Below, piece by piece: positions 52,937 through 64,000 of a stretch of 64,000 bases of DNA; within the stretch, counting starts at the first letter, position 1; every line of letters begins with the position of its first letter. The notes beneath the pieces are model-generated. The model did no database searches. It was given only the letters and a program-made list of their open reading frames with translations, and was not told the origin of the DNA. The position numbers were made by a program, and so were the translations under genes. The stretch is from Vespula vulgaris (lineage: Eukaryota > Arthropoda > Insecta > Hymenoptera > Vespidae), in NCBI RefSeq assembly GCF_905475345.1, contig NC_066596.1, forward strand, positions 1-64,000, read 5' to 3'.

Positions 52937-53219
52937 TTTTTATAATTTAATTAGTTAATTAATCAAAATCAAAAAATAAAAGAAAGCAACAGGAATAGAA
53001 AAATACGAGACCTCATCGAAAACTCCGTTTGTTAGGACAGACGTCCTTCCTCGTAAACAATGAACTTTCATCACTCTCTCTCTCTCTCTCTTCCTCGCTC
53101 TATTTTGCTATTTTTTTCTTAATTTTTCTGTATGCACGTGTACGCGTATGTACGTAATACGTATATGCCTTATAACAAATGTAATATCGTTTGGTATCGA
53201 TATATTTTATATATAGAAA
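51667..53219. repeat. Macrosatellite unit 21, short, 1553 bp
   Basis: Same haplotype as 29141 and 38348. Private change GGTATCTTAATCGG at 52114. Confidence 0.9.
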
Positions 53220-53846
53220 GATCGTCGACGATCGAACGTGATGCGTGTACCTGATCGTGACACCCTTATTTCAATATTGTAAATTTAATTTGTCAACGAG
53301 GTATGAATTCTATATTCATTTAAATATACATACATTCATATGTGTATGAATAATACATATTAATCATAATACGCATTAAATGACACGTTTAAATGAAATC
53401 CCACATTAAAATTTACATTGTACTAGATACATATACTACATAAGAACAAGAAAGCAAAATTGAATATACCAAGATACTTTATTCTTCTTCTTCTTCTTCT
53501 TCATATTATTGTTGTTGTTATTATTGTTATTATTATCCTTATTGTTTTTAGAAATCAATCATAATTGAAGATATTGGGAAATAAAGATGAGATTTCTTTC
53601 TTATTTTTCTTAACTGTTTTTTTTTCTTTTTCTTTTCTTTTATATGAATAATAAGAAATATAAGGTATCATAATCAGATACATATGTAATCTTCTTTAAT
53701 TTGAATGGGTTTTTGATATAATTGTACTTTGGACGCCTAATGCTTCCTTATCGAATGCCTTTTTGTCAAGAGCTAACAAAGTTTCTTTTCAATTTAATCT
53801 CGATATCGTTCTTTGTTTTATTCAAATTCTCGATTCGTTTACCCTT

Positions 53847-53887
<41 letters not shown>

Positions 53888-55237
53888 ATATATATACATA
53901 TTATATATAATATATATATATATATATCTGTATATATCTCAATCTGTATCAGAAATGAGTAACTCAGGGTTTATAAAAAAACATTATCATATACGTATTC
54001 ATCTGCCTATCAATGCAAATACGACTTACATCTTGCATCGAAAAATGACAATAGTCGACTATAATTAATGAATTTCTTAGTCAGTGGTATTACATCTTAC
54101 GTTGATACATTTGTTAAGAGCTTTGTTATCTACGGCCAGTTGAAAGGCATTTTAACTATTAACCGAAGAATTGAAATCTTCTATCAAAATTCTTAACGTT
54201 AACGACAAACGAATAAAAGATTGTATTAGAGTTTAATTCGATATCTTCCATTGTGTCTTCCAATATAATAATGAAAAGTGTATTATCGAGAAGTAGAATC
54301 ATATATCTAATTAAAAATAAACGACTAATAGATTTCGGTCCATTACAAAAATATATATACATACATTTATGCGTACACATTAAAAGTATTGCTAATAAAA
54401 AATCAATGGTATTATAGAAAACATTTCATTGAAAATTGATGCCGAATATAACAAATACCCTTCAATAATGTGTAATTTTTTCTTTTTCTACCAAGTATTA
54501 ATTTCTTTTTAATCAACTTAAACATTTTTAGTTCATAATGTATCAATAACAATATCAGATATTTAATTTTGGCTCATTGCAGAAGAAAGGTTGCTCGTTA
54601 CTGTCTGTACAATATAATAAATCTCAAGCAATACCCAAGGAAAGACTACTATATACTTTGTGTATGAGTGCGTGGGTGTGTATATTCTGTATCTAGTTAT
54701 GTACATATGTATCTACTTACAAACGTATGTTTATATGGGATCTTCCAACATTCCACCTCGGTGGTTGCCGAAAGACTGATCTCATACGATATTCGATAGA
54801 AAGTAAATAACATAAGTTGTATTTAGATATTTCAGCTTATATAGAAACATATAAACATTGTAATAAGATTTGCTTTGTATACGTCAGCTAGTAAATGGTA
54901 TAAACATTATCTTTTTCTTTCAGGGTAATAATATAATATATATATATATATTAAAATTTTTATAATTTAATTAGTTAATTAATCAAAATCAAAAAATAAA
55001 AGAAAGCAACAGGAATAGAAAAATACGAGACCTCATCGAAAACTCCGTTTGTTAGGACAGACGTCCTTCCTCGTAAACAATGAACTTTCATCTCTCTCTT
55101 TCTCTCTCTTCCTCGCTCTATTTTGCTATTTTTTTCTTAATTTTTCTGTATGCACGTGTACGCGTATGTACGTAATACGTATATGCCTTTTAACAAATGT
55201 AATATCGTTTGGTATCGATATATTTTATATATAGAAA
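53220..55237. repeat. Macrosatellite unit 22, long type L3, 2018 bp
   Basis: Closes cassette C with all L3 markers. Private AATATAATATATATA replaces AATATTATATATATA near 54932. Confidence 0.9.
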
Positions 55238-55921
55238 GATCGTCGACGATCGAACGTGATGCGTGTACCTGATCGTGACACCCTTATTTCAATATTGTAA
55301 ATTTAATTTGTCAACGAGGTATAAACTCTATATTCATTTAAATACACATACATTGATATGTGTATGAATAATGCATATTAATCATAATACGAATTAAATG
55401 ACACGTTTAATTGAAATCCCACATTAAAATTTACATTGTACTAGATACATATACCACATAAGAACAAGAAAGCAAAATTGAATATACCAAGATACTTTAT
55501 TCTTCTTCTTCTTTTTCATATTATTGTTGTTATTGTTGTTCTTATTATTGTTATTATTATTCTTATTGTCTTTAGAAATCAATCATAATTGAAGATATTG
55601 GGAAATAAAGATGAGATTTCTTTCTTAATCTTCATAACTGTTTTTTTTCTTCTTCTTTTCTTTTATATGAATAATAAGAAGAATAAGGTATCATAATCGG
55701 ATACATATGTAATCGTCTTTCATTTGAATGGGTCTTTGATATAATTGTACTTTGGATGGCTGATCTTTCCTAATCCAGTGCCTCTTTGTCAAGATCTAAC
55801 AAAGTTTCTTTTCAATTTAATCTCGATATCGTTCTTTGTTCTATTCAAATTCTCGATTCCTTTATCCTTTTTCTTTCTCTCTCTCTCACACTCTCACTCT
55901 CTGTATATACATTTATATATG

Positions 55922-55972
<51 letters not shown>

Positions 55973-56468
55973 TTATATGTATATATCTGAATCTGTATCA
56001 GAAATGAGTAACTCAGGGTTTATAAAAAAACATTATCATATACGTATTTATCCCCGTATCAATGCAAATACGACTTACACCTTGCATCGAAAAATGACAA
56101 TAGTCGACTATAATTAATGAATTTCTTAGTCAGTGGTATTACATCTTACGTTGATACATTTGTTAAGAGCTTTGTTATCTACGGCCAGTTGAAAGGCATT
56201 TTAACTATTATCCGAAGTATTGAAATCTTTTAACAAAAGTCGTAACGTTAACGACAAATGAATAAAAGATTGTATTAGAGTTTATTTCCACTTTTCCAGC
56301 ACGGTGGTTGCCGAAAGACTGATCTCATACGATATTCGACAGAAAGTAAATAACGTAAAGTGTATTTAGATATTTCAGCTTATATAGAAACAAATAAACA
56401 TTGTAATAAGATTTGCTTTGTATACGTCAGCTAATAAATGGTATAAACATTCTCTTTTTCTTTTAGTG

Positions 56469-56515
<47 letters not shown>

Positions 56516-56800
56516 TTTTTATAATTTAATTAGTCAATTAATCAAAATCAAAAAATAAAAGAAAGCAACAGGAATAGAAAAATACGAGACCTCATCGAAA
56601 ACTCCGTTCGTTAGGACAGACGCCCTTCCTTGAAAACAATGTACTTTCACCTCTCTCTCTCTCTTTGACTCTTCCTCGCACTGTTTTGCTATTTTTTTCT
56701 TAATTTTTCTGTATGCACGTGTACGCGTATGTACGTAATACGTATATGCATTTTAACAAATGTAATATCGTTTGGTATCGATATATTTTATATATAGAAT
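55238..56800. repeat. Macrosatellite unit 23, short, most diverged internal unit
   Basis: 1563 bp. Many changes seen nowhere else: CTTCTTCTTTTTCATATT, TCTTCATAACTGTTTTTTTT, GAAGAATAAGG, TTTCCTAATCCAGTGCC, a TC tract broken by CACACTCTCAC near 55888, ATTTATCCCCG, TTCCACTTTTCCAGCACGG and TTTCACCTCTCTC. It also ends with the only change I found in the 131-bp block, GAATGATCG for GAAAGATCG. Confidence 0.9.
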
Positions 56801-57434
56801 GATCGTCGACGATCGAACGTGATGCGTGTACCTGATCGTGACACCCTTATTTCAATATTGTAAATTTAATTTGTCAACGAGGTATAAATTCTATATTCAT
56901 TTAAATACACATACATTGATATGTGTATGAATAATGCATATTAATCATAATACGCATTAAATGACACGTTTAAATAAAATCCCACATTAAAATTTACATT
57001 GTAGTAGATACATATACTACATAAGAACAACAAAGCAAAATTGAATATAACAAGATACTTTATTCTTCTTCTTCTTCTTCTTCTTCATATTATTGTTGTT
57101 GTTATTATTGTTATTATTATCCTTATAGTATTTAGAAATATATCATAATTGAAGATATTGGGAAATAAAGATGAGATTTCTTTCTTATTTTTCTTGACTG
57201 TTTTTTTTTCTTTTTCTTTTCTTTTATAGGAATAATAAGAAATATATGGTATCATAATCGGATACATATGTAATCGTCTTTAATTTGAATGGGTTTTTGA
57301 TATAATTGTACTTTGGATGGCTGATGTTTCCCTTATAGAGTGCCTTTTTGTCAAGAAGCTAACAAAGTTTCCTTTCAATTTAATCTCGATATCGTTCTAT
57401 GTTTTATTCAAAATTCTCGATTTGTTTACCCTTC

Positions 57435-57472
<38 letters not shown>

Positions 57473-57490
57473 ATATATACATAATATATA

Positions 57491-57543
<53 letters not shown>

Positions 57544-58560
57544 GTATATATCTCAATCTGTATCAGAAATGAGTAACTCAGGGTTTATAAAAAAACATTA
57601 TCATATACGTATTCATGTACGTATCAATGCAATTACAACTTACATTTTGCATCGAAGAATGACAATAGTCGACTATAATTAGTGAATTTCTTAATCAGTG
57701 GTATTACATCTTACGTTGATACATTAGTGAAGAGCTTTGTTATCTACGGCCAGTTGAAAGGCATTTTAACTATTAACCGAAGTACTGAAATCTTTTATCA
57801 AAAGTCTTAACGTTAACGACAAACGAATAAAACATTGTATTAGAGTTTAATTCGATATCTTCCATTGTATCTTCCAATATAATAATGTAAAGTTTATTAA
57901 CCAGAAGTAGAATCATATATCTAATTAAAAATAAACAACTAATAGATTTCGTTCCATTACAAAAATATATATACATACACTTATGCGTACACATTAAAAG
58001 TATTGCTAATAGAAAATCAATGGAATTATAGAAAACATTTCATTGTAAATTGATGCCGAAAATAACAAATACCCTTCAATAATGTGTAATTTTTTCTTTT
58101 TCTATCAAGTATTAATTTCTTTTTAATCAATTTAAACATTTTTAGTTCATAATGTATCAATAACAATATCAGATATTTAATTTTGGCTCATTGCAGAACA
58201 ATGGTTGCTCGTTACTGTCCATACAATATAAGAAAATCTCAAGCAATACCCAAGAGAAAGACTACTGTATACTTTGTGTATGTGTGTGTGGGTGTGTATA
58301 TTATGTATCTAGTTACGTACATATGTACATATACACATATGTATCTATTTACAAATGTATGTTTGTATGGGATCTTCCAACATTCCACCTCGGTGGTTGC
58401 CGAAAGACTGATCTCATACGATATTCGACAGAAAGTAAATAACATAAGTTGTATTTAGATATTTCAGCTTATATAGAAACATATAAACATTGTAATAAGA
58501 TTTGCTTTGTATACGTCAGCTAGTAAATGGTATAAACATTCTCTTTTTCTTTCAGTGTAA

Positions 58561-58604
<44 letters not shown>

Positions 58605-58887
58605 TTTTTATAATTTAATTAGTTAATTAATCAAAATCAAAAAATAAAAGAAAGCAACAGGAATACAAAAATACGAGACCTCATCGAAAACTCCGTTTGT
58701 TAGGACAGACGTCCTTCCTCGTAAACAATGAACTTTCATCTCTCTCTCTCTCTCTCTCTTCCTCGCTCTATTTTGCTATTTTTTTCTTAATTTTTCTGTA
58801 TGCACGTGTACGCGTATGTACGTAATACGTATATGCCTTTCAACAAATGTAATATCGTTTGGTATCGATATATTTTATATATAGAAA
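56801..58887. repeat. Macrosatellite unit 24, long, chimeric, 2087 bp
   Basis: To about 57572 it has short-unit markers (TTTTATAGGAATAATAAG, GATGGCTGATGTTTCCC, ATGAGTAACTCAGG). From 57614 it has the rare haplotype of unit 4 with the same internal spacing for 1.27 kb, including both microsatellite lengths. Confidence 0.9.
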
Positions 58888-60092
58888 GATCGTCGACGAT
58901 CGAACGTGATGCGTGTACCTGATCGTGACACCCTTATTTCAATATTGTAAATTTAATTTGTCAACGAGGTATAAATTCTATATTCATTTAAATGCACATA
59001 CCTTGATATGTGTATGAATAATGCATATTAATCATAATACGCATTAAATGACACGTTTAAATGAAATCCCACATTAAAATTTACATTGTACTAGATACAT
59101 ATACTACATAAGAACAAGAAAGCAAAATTGAATATACCAAGATACTTTATTCTTCTTCTTCTTCTTCTTCTGCATATTATTGTTGTTTTTATTATTGTTA
59201 TTATTATCCTTATTGTATTTAGAAATCTATCATAATTGAAGATATTGGGAAATAAAGATGAGATTTCTTTCTTATTCTTCTTATCTGTTTTTTTTTTCTT
59301 TTTCTTTTCTTTTATATGAATAATAAGAAATATAAGGTATCATAATCAGATACATATGTAATCTTCTTTAATTTGAATGGGTTTTTGATATAATTGTACT
59401 TTGGACGCCTAATGCTTCCTTATCGAATGCCTTTTTGTCAAGAGCTAACAAAGTTTCTTTTCAATTTAATCTCGATATCGTTCTTTGTTTTATTCAAATT
59501 CTCGATTCCTTTACCCTTTTTCTTTCTCTCTCTCTCTCTTTCTCTCTCTGTATATATATTTATATATATATAATATATAATATATAATATATATAGATAT
59601 CTGTATATATCTGAATCTGTATCAGAAATGAGTAACTCAGGGTTTATAAAAAAACATTATCATATACGTATTCATCTGCCTATCAATGCAAATACGACTT
59701 ACATCTTGCATCGAAAAATGACAATAGTCGACTATAATTAATGAATTTCTTAGTCAGTGGTATTACATCTTACGTTGATACATTTGTTAAGAGCTTTGTT
59801 ATCTACGGCCAGTTGAAAGGCATTTTAACTATTATCCGAAGTATTGAAATCTTTTATCAAAAGTCGTAACGTTAACGACAAACGAATAAAAGATTGTATT
59901 AGAGTTTATTTCCAATTTTCCAGCTCGGTGGTTGCCGAAAGACTGATCTCATACGATATTCGACAGAAAGTAAATAACGTAAAGTGTATTTAGATATTTC
60001 AGCTTATATAGAAACAAATAAACATTGTAATAAGATATGCTTTCTATACGTCAGCTAATAAATGGTATAAACATTCTCTTTTTCTTTCAGTG

Positions 60093-60147
<55 letters not shown>

Positions 60148-60432
60148 TTTTTATAATTTAATTAGTCAATTAATCAAAATCAAAAAATAAAAGAAAGCAA
60201 CAGGAATAGAAAAATACGAGACCTCATCGAAAACTCCGTTCGTTAGGACAGACGCCCTTCCTTGAAAACAATGTACTTTCATCTCTCTCTCTCTCTTTGT
60301 CTCTTCCTCGCACTGTTTTGCTATTTTTTTCTTCATTTTTCTGTATGCACGTGTACGCGTATGTACGTAATACGTATATGCATTTTAACAAATGTAATAT
60401 CGTTTGGTATCGATATATTTTATATATAGAAA
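58888..60432. repeat. Macrosatellite unit 25, short, chimeric, 1545 bp
   Basis: The left part (TTTAAATGCACATACC, CTGCATATTATTGTTGTTTT, TTTGGACGCCTAATGC) is long-unit haplotype. From 59503 (GATTCCTTTACCC, TATATTTATATATATA, ATCTGAATCTG) it is the haplotype of the short units at 26040, 36810 and 50119. Confidence 0.88.
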
Positions 60433-61066
60433 GATCGTCGACGATCGAACGTGATGCGTGTACCTGATCGTGACACCCTTATTTCAATATTGTAAATTTA
60501 ATTTGTCAACGAGGTATAAATTCTATATTCATTTAAATACACATACCTTGATATGTGTATGAATAATGCATATTAATCATAATACGCATTAAATGACACG
60601 TTTAAATGAAATCCCACATTAAAATTTACATTGTACTAGATACATATACTACATAAGAACAAGAAAGCAAAATTGAATATACCAAGATACTTTATTCTTC
60701 TTCTTCTTCTTCTTCTTCATATTTTTGTTGTTATTATTATTGTTATTAATATTCTTATTGTCTTTATAAATCAATCATAATTGAAGATATTGGGAAATAA
60801 AGATGAGATTTCTTTCTTATTTTTCTTAACTGTTTTTTTTTCTTTTTCTTTTCTTTTATAGGAATAATAAGAAATATATGGTATCATAATCGGATACATA
60901 TGTAATCGTCTTTCATTTGAATGGGTTTTTGATATAATTGTACTTTGGATGGCTGATGTTTCCCTTATAGAGTGCCTTTTTGTCAAGAAGCTAACAAAGT
61001 TTCCTTTCAATTTAATCTCGATATCGTTCTATGTTTTATTCAAAATTCTCGATTTGTTTACCCTTC

Positions 61067-61104
<38 letters not shown>

Positions 61105-61122
61105 ATATATACATAATATATA

Positions 61123-61169
<47 letters not shown>

Positions 61170-61662
61170 GTATATATCTCAATCTGTATCAGAAATGAGT
61201 AACTCAGGGTTTATAAAAAAACATTATCATATACGTATTCATCTGCGTATCAATGCAAATACGACTTACACCTTGCATCGAAAAATGACAATAGTCGACT
61301 ATAATTAGTGAATTTCTTAATCAGTGGTATTACATCTTACGTTGATACATTTGTGAAGAGCGTTGTTATCTACGGCCAGTTGAAAGGCATTTTAACTATT
61401 AACCGACGTATTGAAATCTTTTATCAAAAGTCGTAACGTTAACGACAAACGAATAAAAGATTGTATTAGAGTTTATTTCCAATATTCCAGCTCGGTGGTT
61501 GCCGAAAGACTGATCTCATACGATATTCGACAGAAAGTAAATAACGTAAAGTGTATTTAGATATTTCAGCTTATATAGAAACAAATAAACATTGTAATAA
61601 GATTTGCTTTGTATACGTCAGCTAGTAAATGGTATAAACATTATCTTTTTCTTTCAGTGTAA

Positions 61663-61693
<31 letters not shown>

Positions 61694-61981
61694 TAAAATT
61701 TTTATAATTTAATTAGTTAATTAATCAAAATCAAAAAATAAAAGAAAGCAACAGGAATAGAAAAATACGAGACCTCATCGAAAACTCCGTTTGTTAGGAC
61801 AGACGTCCTTCCTCGTAAACAATGAACTTTCATCACTCTCTCTCTCTCTCTCTTCCTCGCTCTATTTTGCTATTTTTTTCTTAATTTTTTTATATGCACG
61901 TGTACGCGTATGTACGTAATACGTATATGCCTTATAACAAATGTAATATCGTTTGGTATCGATATATTTTATATATAGAAA
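60433..61981. repeat. Macrosatellite unit 26, short, 1549 bp
   Basis: Same haplotype as 51667, 38348 and 29141; matches 51667 at an offset of about 8.77 kb. TTTTTTTATATGCACG replaces TTTTTCTATATGCACG at the end. Confidence 0.9.
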
Positions 61982-62608
61982 GATCGTCGACGATCGAACG
62001 TGATGCGTGTACCTGATCGTGACACCCTTATTTCAATATTGTAAATTTAATTTGTCAACGAGGTATGAATTCTATATTCATTTAAATATACATACATTCA
62101 TATGTGTATGAATAATACATATTAATCATAATACGCATTAAATGACACGTTTAAATGAAATCCCACATTAAAATTTACATTGTACTAGATACATATACTA
62201 CATAAGAACAAGAAAGCAAAATTGAATATACCAAGATACTTTATTCTTCTTCTTCTTCTTCTTCATATTATTGTTGTTGTTATTATTGTTATTATTATCC
62301 TTATTGTATTTAGAAATCAATCATAATTGAAGATATTGGGAAATAAAGATGAGATTTCTTTCTTATTTTTCTTAACTGTTTTTTTTTCTTTTTCTTTTCT
62401 TTTATATGAATAATAAGAAATATAAGGTATCATAATCAGATACATATGTAATCTTCTTTAATTTGAATGGGTTTTTGATATAATTGTACTTTGGACGCCT
62501 AATGCTTCCTTATCGAATGCCTTTTTGTCAAGAGCTAACAAAGTTTCTTTTCAATTTAATCTCGATATCGTTCTTTGTTTTATTCAAATTCTCGATTCGT
62601 TTACCCTT

Positions 62609-62649
<41 letters not shown>

Positions 62650-64000
62650 ATATATATACATATTATATATAATATATATATATATATATCTGTATATATC
62701 TCAATCTGTATCAGAAATGAGTAACTCAGGGTTTATAAAAAAACATTATCATATACGTATTCATCTGCCTATCAATGCAAATACGACTTACATCTTGCAT
62801 CGAAAAATGACAATAGTCGACTATAATTAATGAATTTCTTAGTCAGTGGTATTACATCTTACGTTGATACATTTGTTAAGAGCTTTGTTATCTACGGCCA
62901 GTTGAAAGGCATTTTAACTATTAACCGAAGAATTGAAATCTTCTATCAAAATTCTTAACGTTAACGACAAACGAATAAAAGATTGTATTAGAGTTTAATT
63001 CGAAATCTTCCATTGTGTCTTCCAATATAATAATGAAAAGTGTATTATCGAGAAGTAGAATCATATATCTAATTAAAAATAAACGACTAATAGATTTCGG
63101 TCCATTACAAAAATATATATACATACATTTATGCGTACACATTAAAAGTATTGCTAATAAAAAATCAATGGTATTATAGAAAACATTTCATTGAAAATTG
63201 ATGCCGAATATAACAAATACCCTTCAATAATGTGTAATTTTTTCTTTTTCTACCAAGTATTAATTTCTTTTTAATCAACTTAAACATTTTTAGTTCATAA
63301 TGTATCAATAACAATATCAGATATTTAATTTTGGCTCATTGCAGAAGAAAGGTTGCTCGTTACTGTCTGTACAATATAATAAATCTCAAGCAATACCCAA
63401 GGAAAGACTACTATATACTTTGTGTATGAGTGCGTGGGTGTGTATATTCTGTATCTAGTTATGTACATATGTATCTACTTACAAACGTATGTTTATATGG
63501 GATCTTCCAACATTCCACCTCGGTGGTTGCCGAAAGACTGATCTCATACGATATTCGATAGAAAGTAAATAACATAAGTTGTATTTAGATATTTCAGCTT
63601 ATATAGAAACATATAAACATTGTAATAAGATTTGCTTTGTATACGTCAGCTAGTAAATGGTATAAACATTATCTTTTTCTTTCAGGGTAATAATATTATA
63701 TATATATATATATTAAAATTTTTATAATTTAATTAGTTAATTAATCAAAATCAAAAAATAAAAGAAAGCAACAGGAATACAAAAATACGAGACCTCATCG
63801 AAAACTCCGTTTGTTAGGACAGACGTCCTTCCTCGTAAACAATGAACTTTCATCTCTCTCTCTCTCTCTCTCTTCCTCGCTCTATTTTGCTATTTTTTTC
63901 TTAATTTTTCTGTATGCACGTGTACGCGTATGTACGTAATACGTATATGCCTTTCAACAAATGTAATATCGTTTGGTATCGATATATTTTATATATAGAA
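61982..64000. repeat. Macrosatellite unit 27, long type L3, cut by window end
   Basis: Fourth L3 unit. Private TTCGAAATCTTCC at 62999 (others TTCGATATCTTCC). The window stops two bases before the next palindrome, so the array continues. Confidence 0.9.

Larger units (their letters stand above)
12147..64000. repeat. Subtelomeric macrosatellite array (~2.05-kb and ~1.55-kb units)
   Basis: 28 tandem copies in one orientation, phased on the palindrome GATCGTCGACGATC, found at 13687 and then 26 more times up to 61982; the next would start at 64002, beyond the window. Unit order after the palindrome: a 131-bp invariant block that spans it, an AT-rich conserved stretch, (CTT)n, TTG/TTA runs, a long T/C tract, AAGGTATCATAATC, (TC)n, (TA)n, GGTTTATAAAAAAACATT, a ~510-530-bp segment present only in long units, GGTGGTTGCCGAAAGACTGA, (TA)n, TTAAAATTTTTATAATTTAA, (TC)n, then the alternating purine-pyrimidine tract before the next palindrome. 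The open frames of 60-121 codons fall on microsatellites or vary mainly at replacement sites, so I call no genes in the array. Confidence 0.96.

Noticed and set aside
12147..64000. Helitron or LTR element as the source of the macrosatellite unit
   Set aside because: No Rep/helicase, integrase or reverse transcriptase remains in any frame, and no terminal repeats or target-site duplications were found.

Overview
This window looks like the left end of a linear insect chromosome, most likely from a hymenopteran (bee, wasp or ant relative). It opens with 137 perfect copies plus 9 bases of an 11-bp repeat. Read as the G-rich strand it is TTGCGTCTGGG, which from memory is one of the long non-TTAGG telomere motifs reported in Hymenoptera. 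The C-rich strand runs inward, as expected at a left chromosome end. I can support no complete protein-coding gene, tRNA, rRNA or CRISPR array anywhere in the 64 kb. Almost every open frame is a translation of tandem repeats or of TC/TA microsatellites.

Layout. (1) 1-1516: homogeneous 11-bp telomere array. (2) 1517-1864: telomere-like variant array of 12- and 13-bp units with an 87-bp higher-order period, fading into decayed sequence to about 2035. (3) About 2036-3094: AT-rich sequence of low copy, with a small 23-24-bp minisatellite. (4) About 3095-11170: a satellite of 49- and 51-bp monomers, roughly 150 copies. Nearly every monomer carries the palindrome TGACGTCA (a CRE octamer). There are higher-order duplications, and both edges are degenerate. 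(5) About 11171-12146: a short unique segment with two copies of a ~95-bp degenerate direct repeat and a weak hint of a broken spliced gene. (6) 12147-64000 (cut by the window): a subtelomeric macrosatellite of 28 units, in a long form (~2.0-2.09 kb) and a short form (~1.54-1.57 kb).

Each macrosatellite unit holds five simple-sequence tracts: (CTT)n, two (TC)n and two (TA)n. It also holds one GC-richer module: a 28-bp alternating purine-pyrimidine tract, then a 131-bp block that by eye is unchanged in all 27 complete copies apart from one base. That block is centred on the 14-bp palindrome GATCGTCGACGATC. Long and short units are arranged in larger cassettes of 7-9 kb that are themselves duplicated (starting at 23996, 34760 and 48077, with a partial one at 58888). 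There are chimeric units with mappable switch points, and one 1.27-kb patch shared almost exactly between 20.7 kb and 57.6 kb.

There is no gene network to describe. The biology here is chromosome-end structure: a telomerase-type array, a telomere-derived variant zone, a dense CRE-palindrome satellite and a fast-homogenising macrosatellite with an embedded invariant element. That element is the best candidate for an undescribed functional sequence, possibly a promoter of a subtelomeric non-coding RNA, a protein-binding or replication element, or a recombination site.
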